Below are positions 27,527 through 38,605 of a stretch of 60,013 nucleotides of DNA, piece by piece. The notes under the pieces are model-generated. The model did not search any database. It saw nothing but the letters and a program-made list of their open reading frames with translations, and was not told where the DNA came from. The translations under genes and the position numbers were made by a program. The stretch spans positions 1-60,013 of the forward strand of contig JADJRI010000027.1 in assembly GCA_016712275.1 (NCBI GenBank), in the 5' to 3' direction. How positions within the stretch are numbered: the stretch's first letter is position 1; every line of letters starts with the position of its first letter. This stretch comes from Planctomycetota bacterium (GTDB taxonomy: Bacteria; Planctomycetota; Phycisphaerae; UBA1845; UTPLA1).

Positions 27527-28690
27527 ATGAACTTCTATAACTTGCTGGCATCGGACGAAGGTGGGATTGCGTCGGCGATCAAGGCCAAGCTGAACGCGTG
27601 GAGCGATCCCAAGTATTTCGTCACGGCAACAGTGGTGCTGTTGATACTGGCCCTGATCACCTACCGTCGCTGGACCAAACCGCGCAACGCGGCGTTGCTC
27701 GGGTTATTTTTTCTGGCGTTTTATGTCTGGAGCGCCACCGATCGAAACTTCATCAAGATTATTGCCAAGCCCGACAACGTGCCCATCACCATCATGCTGG
27801 TGGCCACGGCCGTTGTGACATGGCTGGCCTTTCGACAGGCGGCAATCAACGACGAGCGCATGGAGCGTGGCGAGCCGCTGATCGAAAGCGGCGCGGACGA
27901 CAAGGTTTTGGTTTGGCCGGATCTTGTTTACACCGAGTTGATTTGTCTGATCTTATGCAGCGTGGTTCTGGTGGTGTGGGCGATATTGCTCAAGGCGCCA
28001 TTGGAGCCGGCGGCAAACCCGACAAACATTCCCAATCCCTCGAAGGCGCCCTGGTATTTTCTTGGATTGCAGGAACTCCTCGTTTATTTCGATCCGTGGA
28101 TCGCCGGCGTGTTGCTTCCGCTGCTCATTATTCAGGGATTGGTCGTACTGCCCTATATTGATAAGAATCCGCGCGGAAACGGATATTACAGCTTCAAGGA
28201 ACGCAAGTTTGTCATCTCGGTTTTCATGTTCGGCTGGGTGATCATGTGGATCGTGCTGATCGTTCTCGGCACGTTTCTTCGAGGACCGAACTGGAACATC
28301 TTCGGTCCTTATGAAATATGGGATCCGCATCGGCTGGCGGCGCTGCTCAATGTGAATGTTTCGGACATTTTCTGGGTGGTGTTGCCGTCGTGGTTGGACA
28401 TGAGCTGGTGGAAGCCCGGCTTGCCGACGGAGTCTTTCATGGGAATACCGGCCTATTTGATTCGGGAATCGCCGGGTTGGATTCTGCTTGGGTTTTATTT
28501 CGCCGTGCTGCCGGGTCTGCTGGCGGTGACGTTCTTCAAGAAAATCTACAAGGACATCGGGTTTATCCGGTATGCGATTTTCTGGTCGCTGATGAGCTGG
28601 ATGTTCCTGGTGCCAATCAAGATGGTTCTGCGCTGGGGATTCAACCTCAAGTATTTTCTCGCGCAGACGGAGTGGTTCTTTAACGTTTGA
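27527..28690 (+). CDS. Cytochrome b, C-terminal (subunit IV-like) half with extra membrane helices
   Basis: Product of 387 residues from ATG 27527, longer than a b6f subunit IV (about 160). Two membrane helices come first (YFVTATVVLLILALITYRR and TIMLVATAVVTWLAF). The cytochrome b C-terminal core follows: NIPNPSKAPWYFLGLQELL, which replaces the PEWY quinol-site motif by APWY, then FDPWIAGVLLPLLIIQGLVV and helices around GWVIMWIVLIVLG. Three or more helices follow (GWILLGFYFAVLPGLLAV, FIRYAIFWSLMSWMFLVP). It completes the quinol oxidation site. Intact; it lies between the cytochrome b N-terminal gene and the multihaem cytochrome gene. Confidence 0.88.
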   Translation: MNFYNLLASDEGGIASAIKAKLNAWSDPKYFVTATVVLLILALITYRRWTKPRNAALLGLFFLAFYVWSATDRNFIKIIAKPDNVPITIMLVATAVVTWLAFRQAAINDERMERGEPLIESGADDKVLVWPDLVYTELICLILCSVVLVVWAILLKAPLEPAANPTNIPNPSKAPWYFLGLQELLVYFDPWIAGVLLPLLIIQGLVVLPYIDKNPRGNGYYSFKERKFVISVFMFGWVIMWIVLIVLGTFLRGPNWNIFGPYEIWDPHRLAALLNVNVSDIFWVVLPSWLDMSWWKPGLPTESFMGIPAYLIRESPGWILLGFYFAVLPGLLAVTFFKKIYKDIGFIRYAIFWSLMSWMFLVPIKMVLRWGFNLKYFLAQTEWFFNV

Positions 28691-28724
28691 CGCGCCGGCG
28701 CGCTTGTAAAGGGAAATCGGCCTC

Positions 28725-31700
28725 ATGCCCGTCACAACTGATACGCTATGGAACATGAAGCGACTGAACGTCTGGTTCGGCGTTTCCGCGCTCCTGGGTT
28801 TGGTTTCGTTTTGCTGGATGATGTGGCACGATTATCAACGGCCATGGCGCGACATTCAGAAGGGCTATTTCAACGAACGATCGGCTATCGCACACTTTAC
28901 TTCCCTCTCGTTTCAAACGCCGGAATCAATGGCCAAGCGGCAGGAACTGGAGGGCGCGCTAAAAGCCGCCAACGCCCACCTTGAATCTCCGGGCGTCAAA
29001 GAACATGTCGCGAAGTTGGAGGCGGAAAAAGGAGAGATCGCCGGGAAGCTTCAGGGCGTTTCGCTGACCTATGGCAATCGCAATGCTGAAGTGGCCGTGA
29101 CGGCGTTTAAGTATGAAGAAAAGCGTGCGCTCCACGGCGATTCGCATCCTGAAACGAAGCACGTTTATCAGCAGTATCTCGATGAGTTGGCGGTCGTCGA
29201 AAAGCTGAAGTCGGATAAAGACAAACTCGAAGATGAGTTGCGCAAAAGGGAAACAGAACTCAAGTCCCTATATGCCAATCAAGCGGCAGCCAAGCGTGCG
29301 CTGGAAGCCTACGAAAAACTTGAAAACGATGCTGCGCGGCGCGACCAGATGTTTGGTCCCGGCTACATCCGAACTGCGCTCAATCTGCCGATTCTCGATG
29401 CCTTTCCGCCCAAGGACACGCCTGGTCGCGAAGAGGTGAAGCAGGTCTTCATGCCGGACATTCGCGTGAATTACAACTTCACCGACTCTTACGTAACGGA
29501 TCGATGCACGACCTGCCATTATGCCATCGACGATCCAATGTTCAGCAAGGAGAATTTCGTACAGCAGGCCGAAGCGGCTTTGAAAGTGCCGGCGGTTACG
29601 ACGGTGCTGCGCGACAAGAACAAAGAGATCATGGATGAGCTGGCGCGGCGACTTGCGAATGTTGATGCCGATGATTCGATGGAGCCGCGGGCATTTATCA
29701 ATGCCTACGTCAATGCCGCGAACATATACCTTGAGAAGATCAAGCGGCCGTTGATCGAAGCCGAGGACATCCAATCCGCGATGGAGGGTGCGAAAAACGA
29801 TCGCTTTACGGTTCAGTCGAAAATCGACGAGAAGGTGCGACCCATTTTGGCGGCTGCTCCGCCTCATCTGGAATTGAACGGCGAAAAGAAGGCCGTCCCG
29901 TTTGCGAAAATGTCCGACACTCAGCAGAAGGCCTATTTCAAAAGCCTGATTGCGGCAGTGAATCTTTATCTGGCCAGCGTCGATCGCCCGCAAATCGACT
30001 TCAAGCCCGTGTTGACGGCGCATCCGCGGCTGGACCTGTTTGTTTCGGCGGATTCGCCGCATCCGATGAAGAAAATGGGATGCACGGTCTGTCACGAAGG
30101 GTCGGGACAGGACACGGATTTTGTCCTAGCAGCGCACACGCCCCGGAATGAAGAAGAGAAAAAGGAATGGAAGAAGTATTACGTCAAGGAACTCGGCATT
30201 CCGCTGACGACCTTTCACGTGGTGGAAGAGTTCTGGGAACGTCCGATGCTACTTTCGAAGTATGTGTCGGCCAGTTGCGCGAAGTGTCACAGCCAGATTT
30301 ATGACCTCGAGCGGAGCGCCACCGAGCCGGTCGAAGAGGCGGCCAATGTCGTGCAGGGCCGCGAATTGTTTACGCGCGTCGGCTGCATCAACCGCCACGA
30401 TGTGCAGGGGCTTTCGAATTCGCGAGCGCGTCGGCACGGACCTGACGCATGTCGGCGAGAAATTGTCGACCGGCTTTATCGAGCATTGGGTGGATTATCC
30501 GAATAATTTCTGGCCATCGACGCGCATGCCGCATTTCTTTCACCAGGAGAACAACACGGAATCGAGCGCGAATGCGGAGTTCGATCCGCATCCTGTTCTT
30601 CGTGGCGAAACTGAAGTCAAGGCGATGGCACATTATCTGAAGGTTTTTTCGAAGCCGCTCGATATCATGCCGTTGCCGGATGGCATGGAAGGCGATGCGG
30701 GGCGCGGCGAGGAGCTGCTGACATCGATCGGCTGTCTTGCGTGCCATGTCGACCTGGATGCGAAAGATCCGCTTGATTCCGACGGCCGGTCGTTTGGCGA
30801 AAAGTGGATCGTCACGGACATCGCCATGGCAAAGGCCGAAGCCCAGGTTGAAAGCATGGCTCTCGATGGAAAGGACGCATCGCCGGAAGAAAAGCAGGGC
30901 TTTATCGATGCGGCGCTGACGGAAGCCAAGGCCGCTTACGACAAAATGTCGAAGAACGACCGCGCGCGGTACGCCTCGCGGCGATTTGACCGGGCGCGAC
31001 GCGACAAGTCCAGCCTTGCTGCCAAGACGGAGAAGTTTGTTGCGGACATCGAATCGCGCGATGCCGATCCGCTGAAGATGTATGTGACGCCGGAATTCGT
31101 GCGCCAGGGACCGGAATTGTCCGGCATGGGCACGAAACTTGTGAATGATCCGAACGATCCGGCGCAGGTGGAGCATGGCAAGCGATGGCTCTATACATGG
31201 CTGTCAGATCCACGGCACTATTCTTCCTATACCGTGATGCCGCGCATGTTCCGCGAGGGCTACTATCAGGGCCTTTCACCAGAAGAGCAGAAAAAGCGAA
31301 ATGACAAGGACATTCTGGATGTCTCCGCTTATTTGCTCTCGCTGCGCAACGACGACTTTCCGACCGTTCCGTTTGAGGCGACGTCGGCACACGACGCCGA
31401 AATGGAGCGTTTGATCCTTCAATTGCTTGCAGGACAAAACACGGAATCGGTGTCGAAGCGCATCCTCGCAGACGAAAAGGCCGATCCGAGCGATGAATAC
31501 GGTCCGTTAACGCGATCGATCATCGCGCAAACGACGCAATCTTTCGGCGGAACCGACGAAGCGAAGGCGCAGATTGCCGCGCTGATCGCCGCCAAGTCCG
31601 GATCGTTGAAGGAACGTCAAAAGCTGTATTTTGGCATGAAGATGATCAGCCACTACGGCTGCTATTCCTGCCACACGATCGCCGGCTTCGAAGAGGCCAC

Positions 31701-33306
31701 GCGCCCCGGTACGGAACTGACGACATGGGCTCAGAAATTCATGAGCCAATTGGATTTTGCTTTCTTCTCGCCGGTGTTTGAGCACGACTGGGCCGAAACA
31801 CCGGATCTCTGGTCCAACCTGTACCTCGGAGGTCGGGAAAACCCGGAGAAGCAATTCAAACATTTTGACGAAGAATTCAAACATCTGATCCGCGACATCG
31901 GCGAGACGGCCGATGATCTGATCAGCGGTTCCGGCGGGGTCATACCCACGAGCGGCAATGTTCCGCAGGAAGTAACCTACAATCATGCATCATTCGCCTA
32001 TCATAAGATGCGAAATCCGCGCATTTGGGATCGTGAAAAAGAGAAGAAGCCCTACGAAAAGTTGAAGATGCCCAACTTCTTCTTTACCGAGTCGGAGGCG
32101 CGGGCCATCACGACTTATGTTCTCAGTCGACGGGATGCCGGCGTTCGCGAGACGGTCAAAATTGCATATGGAGACAAGCCCGAGGGGCGCATTGCTCGCG
32201 GGCGCGAGCTGGCCCGAGAATTGAATTGCATCGGGTGCCACACGATTGAGGCCAATCGCGAGGCGACCATCCATCAATATTACTCGGAAGATCCGAGCAA
32301 GCCGGACGATTTCAAGTACGGCATGCGTTTCAAACCGCCGCTGCTGTGGGGCGAGGGCGCCAAGGTGCAATATGACTGGTTGTTCGGCTTTTTGAACAAC
32401 GTGGAAATGCTGCGGCCCTGGCTTCTGGCGCGCATGCCCAGCTTCCATCTCACGACCGAAGATGCGACGATTCTCGTCGAGTATTTTGCGGGCTTGTCTG
32501 AGTCCGAGGCTGCATTGCTCAAGGACAAGCTGGCTCCCGTCGCCCGACATTTGCAACAGGTGCATTCCGGTGGTGCGGCCGGCGGACTGAATCCGCACTG
32601 GTTCCAGGAGGAGAAGTTCGCGGATACGGCCGCTTTCCTGAAGAGCTATGTGGTACGGCACAAGCTCGCCAACCCATTTGAGTTCGATGTGTCCGGCGCG
32701 TCCGACGCTGCTGAAGCGACCAGTTCACTGAACGACGCCTATACCAAGGCCGTGAGCCGGGCCAATTTCATCTCGGGTGTTTTCGATATTGCGTTTCCGT
32801 ATAACGATCTGCGGTCGCACGCGGTTTCCGATGATCGGTTCAAGCTGGGAGAGGAATTCTTTTACGATCAAAAGTGCCTGGCGTGCCACGTTGGCGGCGA
32901 TCCGACGGTTCCCGGCACGACGACGGACATCAAGGCGCCGAACTTTGCGTTGGCTCACAAGCGCTTGCAATACGACTGGATCATCAAATGGCTGCAGGAT
33001 CCGCAGGCCATTCAGCCCGGAGCCAACATGCCGCAGATATTTCAGGGCGGCAATGCCTACATTTCGCTTCCCGAAGATCAGCGGCTTGCCAAGGAAGCCA
33101 AGTTCGGCAAGACGATCGACGAGCAGGGTCATTTGATGGTCGACTTCCTATTCGCACTGGGTGAGCGAAAATACACGGCCATTCAGCCCGGCGCGACCGA
33201 CAAACCGGCCGAGACGGAATCCAGTGGCGATATGGAGTTCGATTTTGACTCCGGCGGAGAAGATAAGAAAAAGGATGAAGAGGTCGAATTTGATTTTGAC
33301 GGCTGA
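28725..33306 (+). CDS. Giant membrane-anchored multihaem cytochrome c of the bc complex (frame broken)
   Basis: About 1,526 residues when joined. One N-terminal helix (14-36) anchors it; residues about 70-190 are a charged coiled coil (KLKSDKDKLEDELRKRETEL). Seven CxxCH haem motifs start at residues 261 (CTTCH), 453 (CTVCH), 518 (CAKCH), 670 (CLACH), 979 (CYSCH), 1168 (CIGCH) and 1384 (CLACH). An eighth at 554 reads CINRH, so its second Cys is lost. Several sites are followed by cytochrome c-like P(N)L and M segments. The C-terminus has a repeated acidic end (EFDFD twice). A frame change lies in four G at 30407-30410. ATG 28725 has AAAGGGA upstream. It probably takes electrons from the Rieske centre to the cupredoxin or oxidase. 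Confidence 0.85.
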
Positions 33307-33461
33307 TAACTCCGGCTACCGTATCATCGGTGGCAGTGTCTATTAGGTATGAAACGCGTGTGCGCCGTGCGGCCTCACGCTTGCAAATGCAAGGGTTTGC
33401 GTTACAACGACAGGGTTGGCCCGGCGTAGATTGGCCATCCGACTTTGACAAGGAGCACACC

Positions 33462-34378
33462 ATGAAGACGCGACAAATTATGATGTGGGCAGCTTGCATT
33501 GCAACTGCCGCAATGGCGATGCCGGTTCTTGCGGACGGCAAGAAGGGCACGGCAGTTATCAAGGGCAAAGTTGTTCTCGATAGCACTGCGACGGCCCCGA
33601 AGATCAAGCCGCTGGATATGAAGGCCGATGCCGTTTGCGCCAAGGAGCATTCGAAGCCGGTGCCGGATCAGGGCATGATTGTTTATGCCAGCGAAGGCAA
33701 TGGGGTCCCGTTTGTCTTTGTTTCGATCAAGAAGGGCATTACCGACAAGTACGATGCCCCCGAAAAGCCGGTCGTGATCGATCAAAAAGGCTGCATGTAT
33801 CACCCGCATGTTTTAGGCATGATCGCCGGACAGGGCATGGACATTATCAACAGCGACAATGTCAACCACAACATTCATTCGCTGGCCCAGAAAAATCCGC
33901 AGTTCAATTTTGCCCAACCCAACGCGGCATGAAGAAGGAGCTTCGCGGTAAAGACACGTTTAACAAGCCGGAAATGGCCAAGATCAAGTGCGACGTACAC
34001 GGCTGGATGGCTTCGTATGTCGGCGTCATGCCCCATCCGTTCTTTGATGTGACCAAGTCCCACGAGGATGACGGCGGCGACAAGGCCAAGCGCGGCACCT
34101 TTGAAATCAAGGAATTGCCGGCCGGAAAGTACGAAGTCGAATTCTGGCATGAGACCTTCGGCGTCGTCACGCAGGACGTGGAAGTGAAGGACGGCGAGAC
34201 CAAGGAAATCGAAGTCAAGATCGGCGGCAAGAAGGCGTTGGCCCCGACTTTCCGCGAAGTTGAATTGGCTTCCGCGAAGGACGCGCCCAAGTCCTGCTGC
34301 AAGGACAAGGCGGCCGATGCGAAGTGCCATACCGATGGCAAAGACAACGGCGCTTCCAAGTCGGAAGTCGCGAAGTAA
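33462..34378 (+). CDS. Periplasmic cupredoxin-like protein with Cys-rich tail (frame broken)
   Basis: ATG 33462 has a full AAGGAG site. Residues 1-24 are a signal peptide (IMMWAACIATAAMAMPVLA). Type 1 copper ligands are apparent: His in NVNHNIHSLAQ, and Cys/His/Met in IKCDVHGWMASYVGVM. A carboxypeptidase regulatory-like strand pattern (RGTFEIKELPAGKYEVEFWH) follows. The last 40 residues are Cys/Lys-rich (SCCKDKAADAKCHTDGKD), possibly a second metal site. The frame changes near 33926, just before MKKELRGKDTF. Placed between the multihaem cytochrome and coxB, it is the likely soluble electron carrier to the CuA site. The tail's role is unknown. Confidence 0.78.
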
Positions 34379-34624
34379 GCACGGCAGCCCTGTAATGGGC
34401 CGCGCTGGATTCCCGGTCGCCCGCCATCCGTGGCGGTGCGGCCTGATGCAGCGGGTTGTTTGTCACGGGCGCGGTCGATGTGTGGCCGCCCGCTGCACCA
34501 ACGTCCCTCGTCGATGTTCTGACGCGGGAGCCTTACAAACAGGTTGATTCAACGGCTTTCGGATCCACCCATCGGTCCGCCCATTGCAGGCGGGCCGATG
34601 GCCGATCCCGGAGATATCCGCACA

Positions 34625-35630
34625 ATGCTTGCTGCGTCGAACTACGGAAATTATGGATTGTGGTCGCCGCCGATGCTCTCGGAGCACGGCGACAAGATTG
34701 ACCATCTGATCAGCGTTGTCCATGTCTTCATGCTCGTGCTGTTCGTGGGCTGGGGCTTATTCTTTGCATACACGCTCTTTCGCTTTCGGAAGCGCGAGGG
34801 GCATCGCGCGGTGTATGAGCCGGTAAAGGGCAAAATCTCCAAATACGCAGAGGTGGCGGTGGGGCTGTTCGAGGTCTTTCTGCTGGTCGGCCTGTCGATG
34901 CCGGTTTGGGCGGACTATAAGACCAAGCCGCCGGCGCTGACCAATCGCGTCGAAGTGCGTGGTGGCCGGAACAGTTTCAATGGGACTTTCATTATCCGGG
35001 GCCGGACGGCATATTCGGCCGAACCGATGCGAAGTTGATTACCGGCACAAACCCCTCGGTCTCGATGAGTCATCTCCCGGCGCGGCGGACGACATTTACA
35101 CCATCAATGAAATGCACCTGCCGACCGGGCGGGACATTTACGTACGATTGACTTCGAAGGATGTTATTCACTCGTTCGCGATACCGACGATGCGGGTCAA
35201 ACAGGATGCGATTCCCGGCATGGAAATCCCCATCTGGTTTGAAGTGAAGGAAGAAGCCACGACCGAGACGCTCAAGGCGCAAATGACCAAGGACTACGAC
35301 ACAGCCAAGGCGGATTGGTACCGCCTGCGGCATCATGTTTCGGTTGAGGATTATCGCGACAAGAGCGGCCAGGTCATTCTGGCAAAGGGTGGGGACCTCG
35401 GCGCGACGCACGAAGACGGCACGAAGAAAATCAAGGCGCTTCAGGATGCGGGCGTGGCCACCATCAAGCTTCAGCCGCGAAATCCGCTGGAAGTTGTTTG
35501 TGCCCAGCTTTGCGGCAACAGCCACTTCAAAATGAAGGCTCAAATCATCACCCACACGGCCGCGGGATTTGACAAGTGGATCGAGGAACAGAACAAGGAA
35601 GAAGAGGTCGACTTCGGCGACCAGTTCTAA
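34625..35630 (+). CDS. coxB: Cytochrome c oxidase subunit II (two frame breaks)
   Basis: Two N-terminal membrane helices (VVHVFMLVLFVGWGLFFAYT and AVGLFEVFLLVGLSMPVWA), then a periplasmic cupredoxin domain. Between VEVR and DESSPGAAD the reading frame changes twice (near 34960 and 35048); the joined sequence restores QFQWDFHYPGPDGIFGRTD. CuA ligands are complete: CAQLCGNSHFKM (Cys, Cys, His, Met) plus His in DVIHSFAIPTMR. FRVKQDAIPG-type motif is present (MRVKQDAIPGM). Start ATG 34625 has GGAGA 10 nt upstream; ATG 34598 is possible. It accepts electrons and passes them to coxA. No C-terminal haem c domain. Confidence 0.93.
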
Positions 35631-35648
35631 TCGCAGGATTAATCGCAC

Positions 35649-37324
35649 ATGGCACACGCTCAAGCACATGCCCACGGGCACTCGCACCAGGACCATGCTC
35701 ACCACGGCAACGGTCATGGCCACGAGCTGCCGTTCTGGCGCAAGTATATTTTTTCCGTCGATCACAAGGTCATCGGCGTGCAGTACACCGTCACGGCGCT
35801 GGCCTGCCTCTTTCTCGGCTTCTGCCTGATGATGATCATGCGGTGGCAACTGGCCTATCCGGGCCAGGCCATTCCCATCATCGGCTCCTTCCTCAGCGAG
35901 CCGCTGATCGGCGCGTTGCCCAACGACGGCGGCAATGTCCTCACCGGCGACGGCTACAACGCCCTCGGAGCCATGCACGGCACCATCATGATCTTTCTCG
36001 GCGTTGTGCCGCTTGCGGTCGGCGGGTTCGGCAATTTCGTGCTGCCGCTGCAGGTCGGCGCTCCGGATATGGCGTTTCCCAAGCTCAACATGATGAGCTA
36101 CTGGATATTTCTTCCGGGCGCAATGCTCATGCTTGCCAGCTTTTTCCTGCCCGGAGGTGCAGCGGCGTCCGGCTGGACGGCTTATCCGCCGCTTTCGGTC
36201 ACCGCGAAAAACGGCGAAACTTGGTGGCTGGTGGCGATGGTTTTGATCATCACCTCGTCGCTATTGGGTTCGATCAATTTCATTGTGACGACCGTACAGT
36301 TGCGCGTGAAGGGCCTTTCGTTCTTCCGACTGCCCTTTTTCGTCTGGGCGCAGCTCGTCACGTCATTTCTGCTGCTCCTGGCCTTTCCCCCGCTTGAGGC
36401 GGCGGGCGTGCTACAATTAATGGATCGCACGCTCGGCACGAGCTTCTTTATGCCGTCGGGTCTGGTCGTATCGGGTGTCACACAGGATGCACTTGCCGGC
36501 GGCGGCAGCCCGCTGCTCTGGCAGCACCTGTTCTGGTTTCTGGCCCATCCGGAAGTGTATGTGCTCATTCTTCCGGCCTTCGGCATCATTTCCGAGATCA
36601 TCGCCTGCAACACGCAAGCCGCTGTGGGGCTACAAGTCGCTGGTTGGTCATCGTTCTCACATGCCTCATCATCAGCCTGTGGGGTTCGTCGCTGCGGTTC
36701 AATACGCCGATGCTGTTCGCACTCTCGTTTTTGCCGATGTTCGCGATCGGCGGACTCACCGGTTTGCCGCTCGGCTTGACTGCTTCGGATATTGCCCTTC
36801 ACGATACTTACTACGTCATCGGCCACTTCCATTATGTTGTGGCACCGGGCACAGTATTTGCGATGTTTGCAGGGGTGTATTTCTGGTTCCCGAAGGTCAC
36901 CGGCCGAAAGATGAGCGAATTTCTGGGCCAACTGCATTTCTGGCCGTCATTCGTATTCATCAACGGAATTTTCATGCCGATGTTTTTCATGGGCATGGCC
37001 GGCGTGCTTCGCCGTCAATTTGACCAGACCGAGCAGTTGCACGGCGCTGCGGTGCATGGTTTGACTGTCATGGCGTCGTGGTCGGCTTGGGGTCTTGGTC
37101 TTTCGCAGATTCCGTTCATCATCAACTTCTTCTATAGCATGTTTGCGGGCAAGAAAGTCGGCGAGAACCCGTGGGAAGCAACCACGCTGGACTGGTCGTG
37201 TCCGTCTCCGCCTCCGCATGGCAATTTTGTCGGCACACCCGTCGTGTGCTGCGGTCCTTATGAATACAGTGTCCCCGGCCACGAGCGAGATTTCTGCATG
37301 CAGGCCGGAAAAACGGAGGCATAG
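35649..37324 (+). CDS. coxA: Cytochrome c oxidase subunit I (frame broken and segment missing)
   Basis: Haem-copper oxidase core. The N-terminus is His-rich (AHAQAHAHGHSHQDHAHHGN). Helix II haem a ligand in GAMHGTIMIFL, CuB ligand and cross-linked Tyr in HPEVYVLILPAFG, and haem ligands in HDTYYVIGHFHYVV are present. Between KPLWGYKSL (about 36615-36640, second frame) and VLTCLIISLWGSS (from about 36645, third frame) roughly 45-50 residues usual for the family are absent, including the VWAHHMF motif with two CuB histidines. As it stands the protein could not bind CuB. Either a real deletion or, more likely given the other errors, a sequence or assembly loss. C-terminal SPPPHGNF region is normal. 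Confidence 0.92.
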
Positions 37325-37327
37325 CCG

Positions 37328-38236
37328 TTGTCTGATATTCCGATTCCACATGATATCGAGCCGCATCCGCTGACGCGGATGTACAACGGCAAGTTCGGCA
37401 TCTGGCTGTTCCTTGCCTCGGAAGTGATGCTCTTCGGTGCGCTCTTCAGCACCTATGTGCTGCTGCGCGTCGGCGCGCCGCCGGGGTCGTGGCCGATTTA
37501 TGGCGCGCCAAGCATTCACGGCCACGAAATTCTCAGCATTCCGATGGCGACGTTTAACACGGCCGTGCTGATCGGCTCATCCGTCACGATGGTGCTGGCG
37601 TGGGCGGCGCTGAAGATCGGCAATCTGAGCAGGGGAAAGCTCTACCTGCTGATTACATTTGCCCTGGCCGGCACATTCCTTGTGGTCAAGTATTTTGAGT
37701 ACAAGGCCAAGTTCACGCACTACCTGGTAGTGCTGAAAGATGCGCCGCCGGACGAACTGAAAGACGTGGTCGATCACCGACCGATTCAAACCGGTGCTGT
37801 GACGCGCGACTTGTGGTTCGTGAACGGCCACATGACGGAGGACGACAAAGAGAAAGACTACATCAAGATCGTTCCCGATCCGAAGAAAGCGGCCCACGGC
37901 GAAGGGGATGCCGGGCATGCACCGGCGGCCGCAAGCCACGGCGGCGATGGTCACAACCACGCCCCGGTTCAGATCGAACGGTCGCTGATTCAGCGTTATT
38001 CCTATTGGGGTCCGCAGGCCAGCACGTTTCTCGGCATCTACTTCTGCATCACGGGCCTGCACGGCTTGCACATTCTGGGCGGAATGATCGTCATCATTTA
38101 CATGTATTTCACGGCCGATGGCTGGTGGAAGCGCAATCCTGAAAAGATCATCAACCGCGTGGAATGCACCGGCCTATACTGGCACTTTGTCGACCTCGTC
38201 TGGATTTTCCTTTTTCCGATTTTGTACCTGCTATGA
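37328..38236 (+). CDS. coxC: Cytochrome c oxidase subunit III with inserted His-rich loop
   Basis: Product of 302 residues. Family motifs: FGIWLFLASEVMLFGALFST at the first helix, MATFNTAVLIGSSVTM, GLHGLHILGGM and ECTGLYWHFVDLVWIFLFPI. Between helices about 130-230 an insertion of roughly 80 residues holds KFTHYLVVLKD and a loop rich in His and Ala (HGEGDAGHAPAAASHGGDGH), not usual in coxC. It supports subunit I and lacks redox centres. The start is TTG 37328, 3 nt after the coxA stop; ATG 37379 would remove the N-terminal segment. Intact. Confidence 0.92.
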   Translation: MSDIPIPHDIEPHPLTRMYNGKFGIWLFLASEVMLFGALFSTYVLLRVGAPPGSWPIYGAPSIHGHEILSIPMATFNTAVLIGSSVTMVLAWAALKIGNLSRGKLYLLITFALAGTFLVVKYFEYKAKFTHYLVVLKDAPPDELKDVVDHRPIQTGAVTRDLWFVNGHMTEDDKEKDYIKIVPDPKKAAHGEGDAGHAPAAASHGGDGHNHAPVQIERSLIQRYSYWGPQASTFLGIYFCITGLHGLHILGGMIVIIYMYFTADGWWKRNPEKIINRVECTGLYWHFVDLVWIFLFPILYLL

Positions 38237-38262
38237 TCTGACAAGCAACGGAGCCAAGCCCA

Positions 38263-38601
38263 ATGGGATCATCTGCTGAAGAAATTAAGAAGCACAATAA
38301 AATTTACATGGGGATCTTCGTCGCGCTGCTGATCCTCACCGGCGTCACCGTCGCGGTCGCAGAAATAGACTTTGGCATCAAGATCGGCATCTTCGTCGCG
38401 TTGCTGGTCGCCTGTGTCAAGGGCGGACTGGTGGCGGCCTATTTCATGCACCTGACAACGGAAAAGGGGCCGCTGTTTTGGGTATTGGGGCTTACCTTTT
38501 TGTTCTTTTTTGTGTTACTGCTGTTGCCAGTCATCACGCTGCATGACAATCCCATGGCCAAGTTTATCGATCCTGTTTCCGGGCAGCTCCTTGGAGAGTA
38601 A
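38263..38601 (+). CDS. Cytochrome c oxidase subunit IV (prokaryotic type)
   Basis: Product of 112 residues with three membrane helices (IYMGIFVALLILTGVTVAV, IGIFVALLVACVKGGLVAA, FWVLGLTFLFFFVLLLLPV). VACVKGGLVAAYFMHLTTEK is the family signature. ATG 38263 follows coxC by 26 nt with CGGAG upstream. Accessory subunit of the caa3/aa3 oxidase. Intact. Confidence 0.88.
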   Translation: MGSSAEEIKKHNKIYMGIFVALLILTGVTVAVAEIDFGIKIGIFVALLVACVKGGLVAAYFMHLTTEKGPLFWVLGLTFLFFFVLLLLPVITLHDNPMAKFIDPVSGQLLGE

Positions 38602-38605
38602 TGTC

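Noticed and set aside
29268..30095. 275-codon minus-strand frame
   Set aside because: Antisense to the multihaem cytochrome gene; the haem motifs settle the coding strand.
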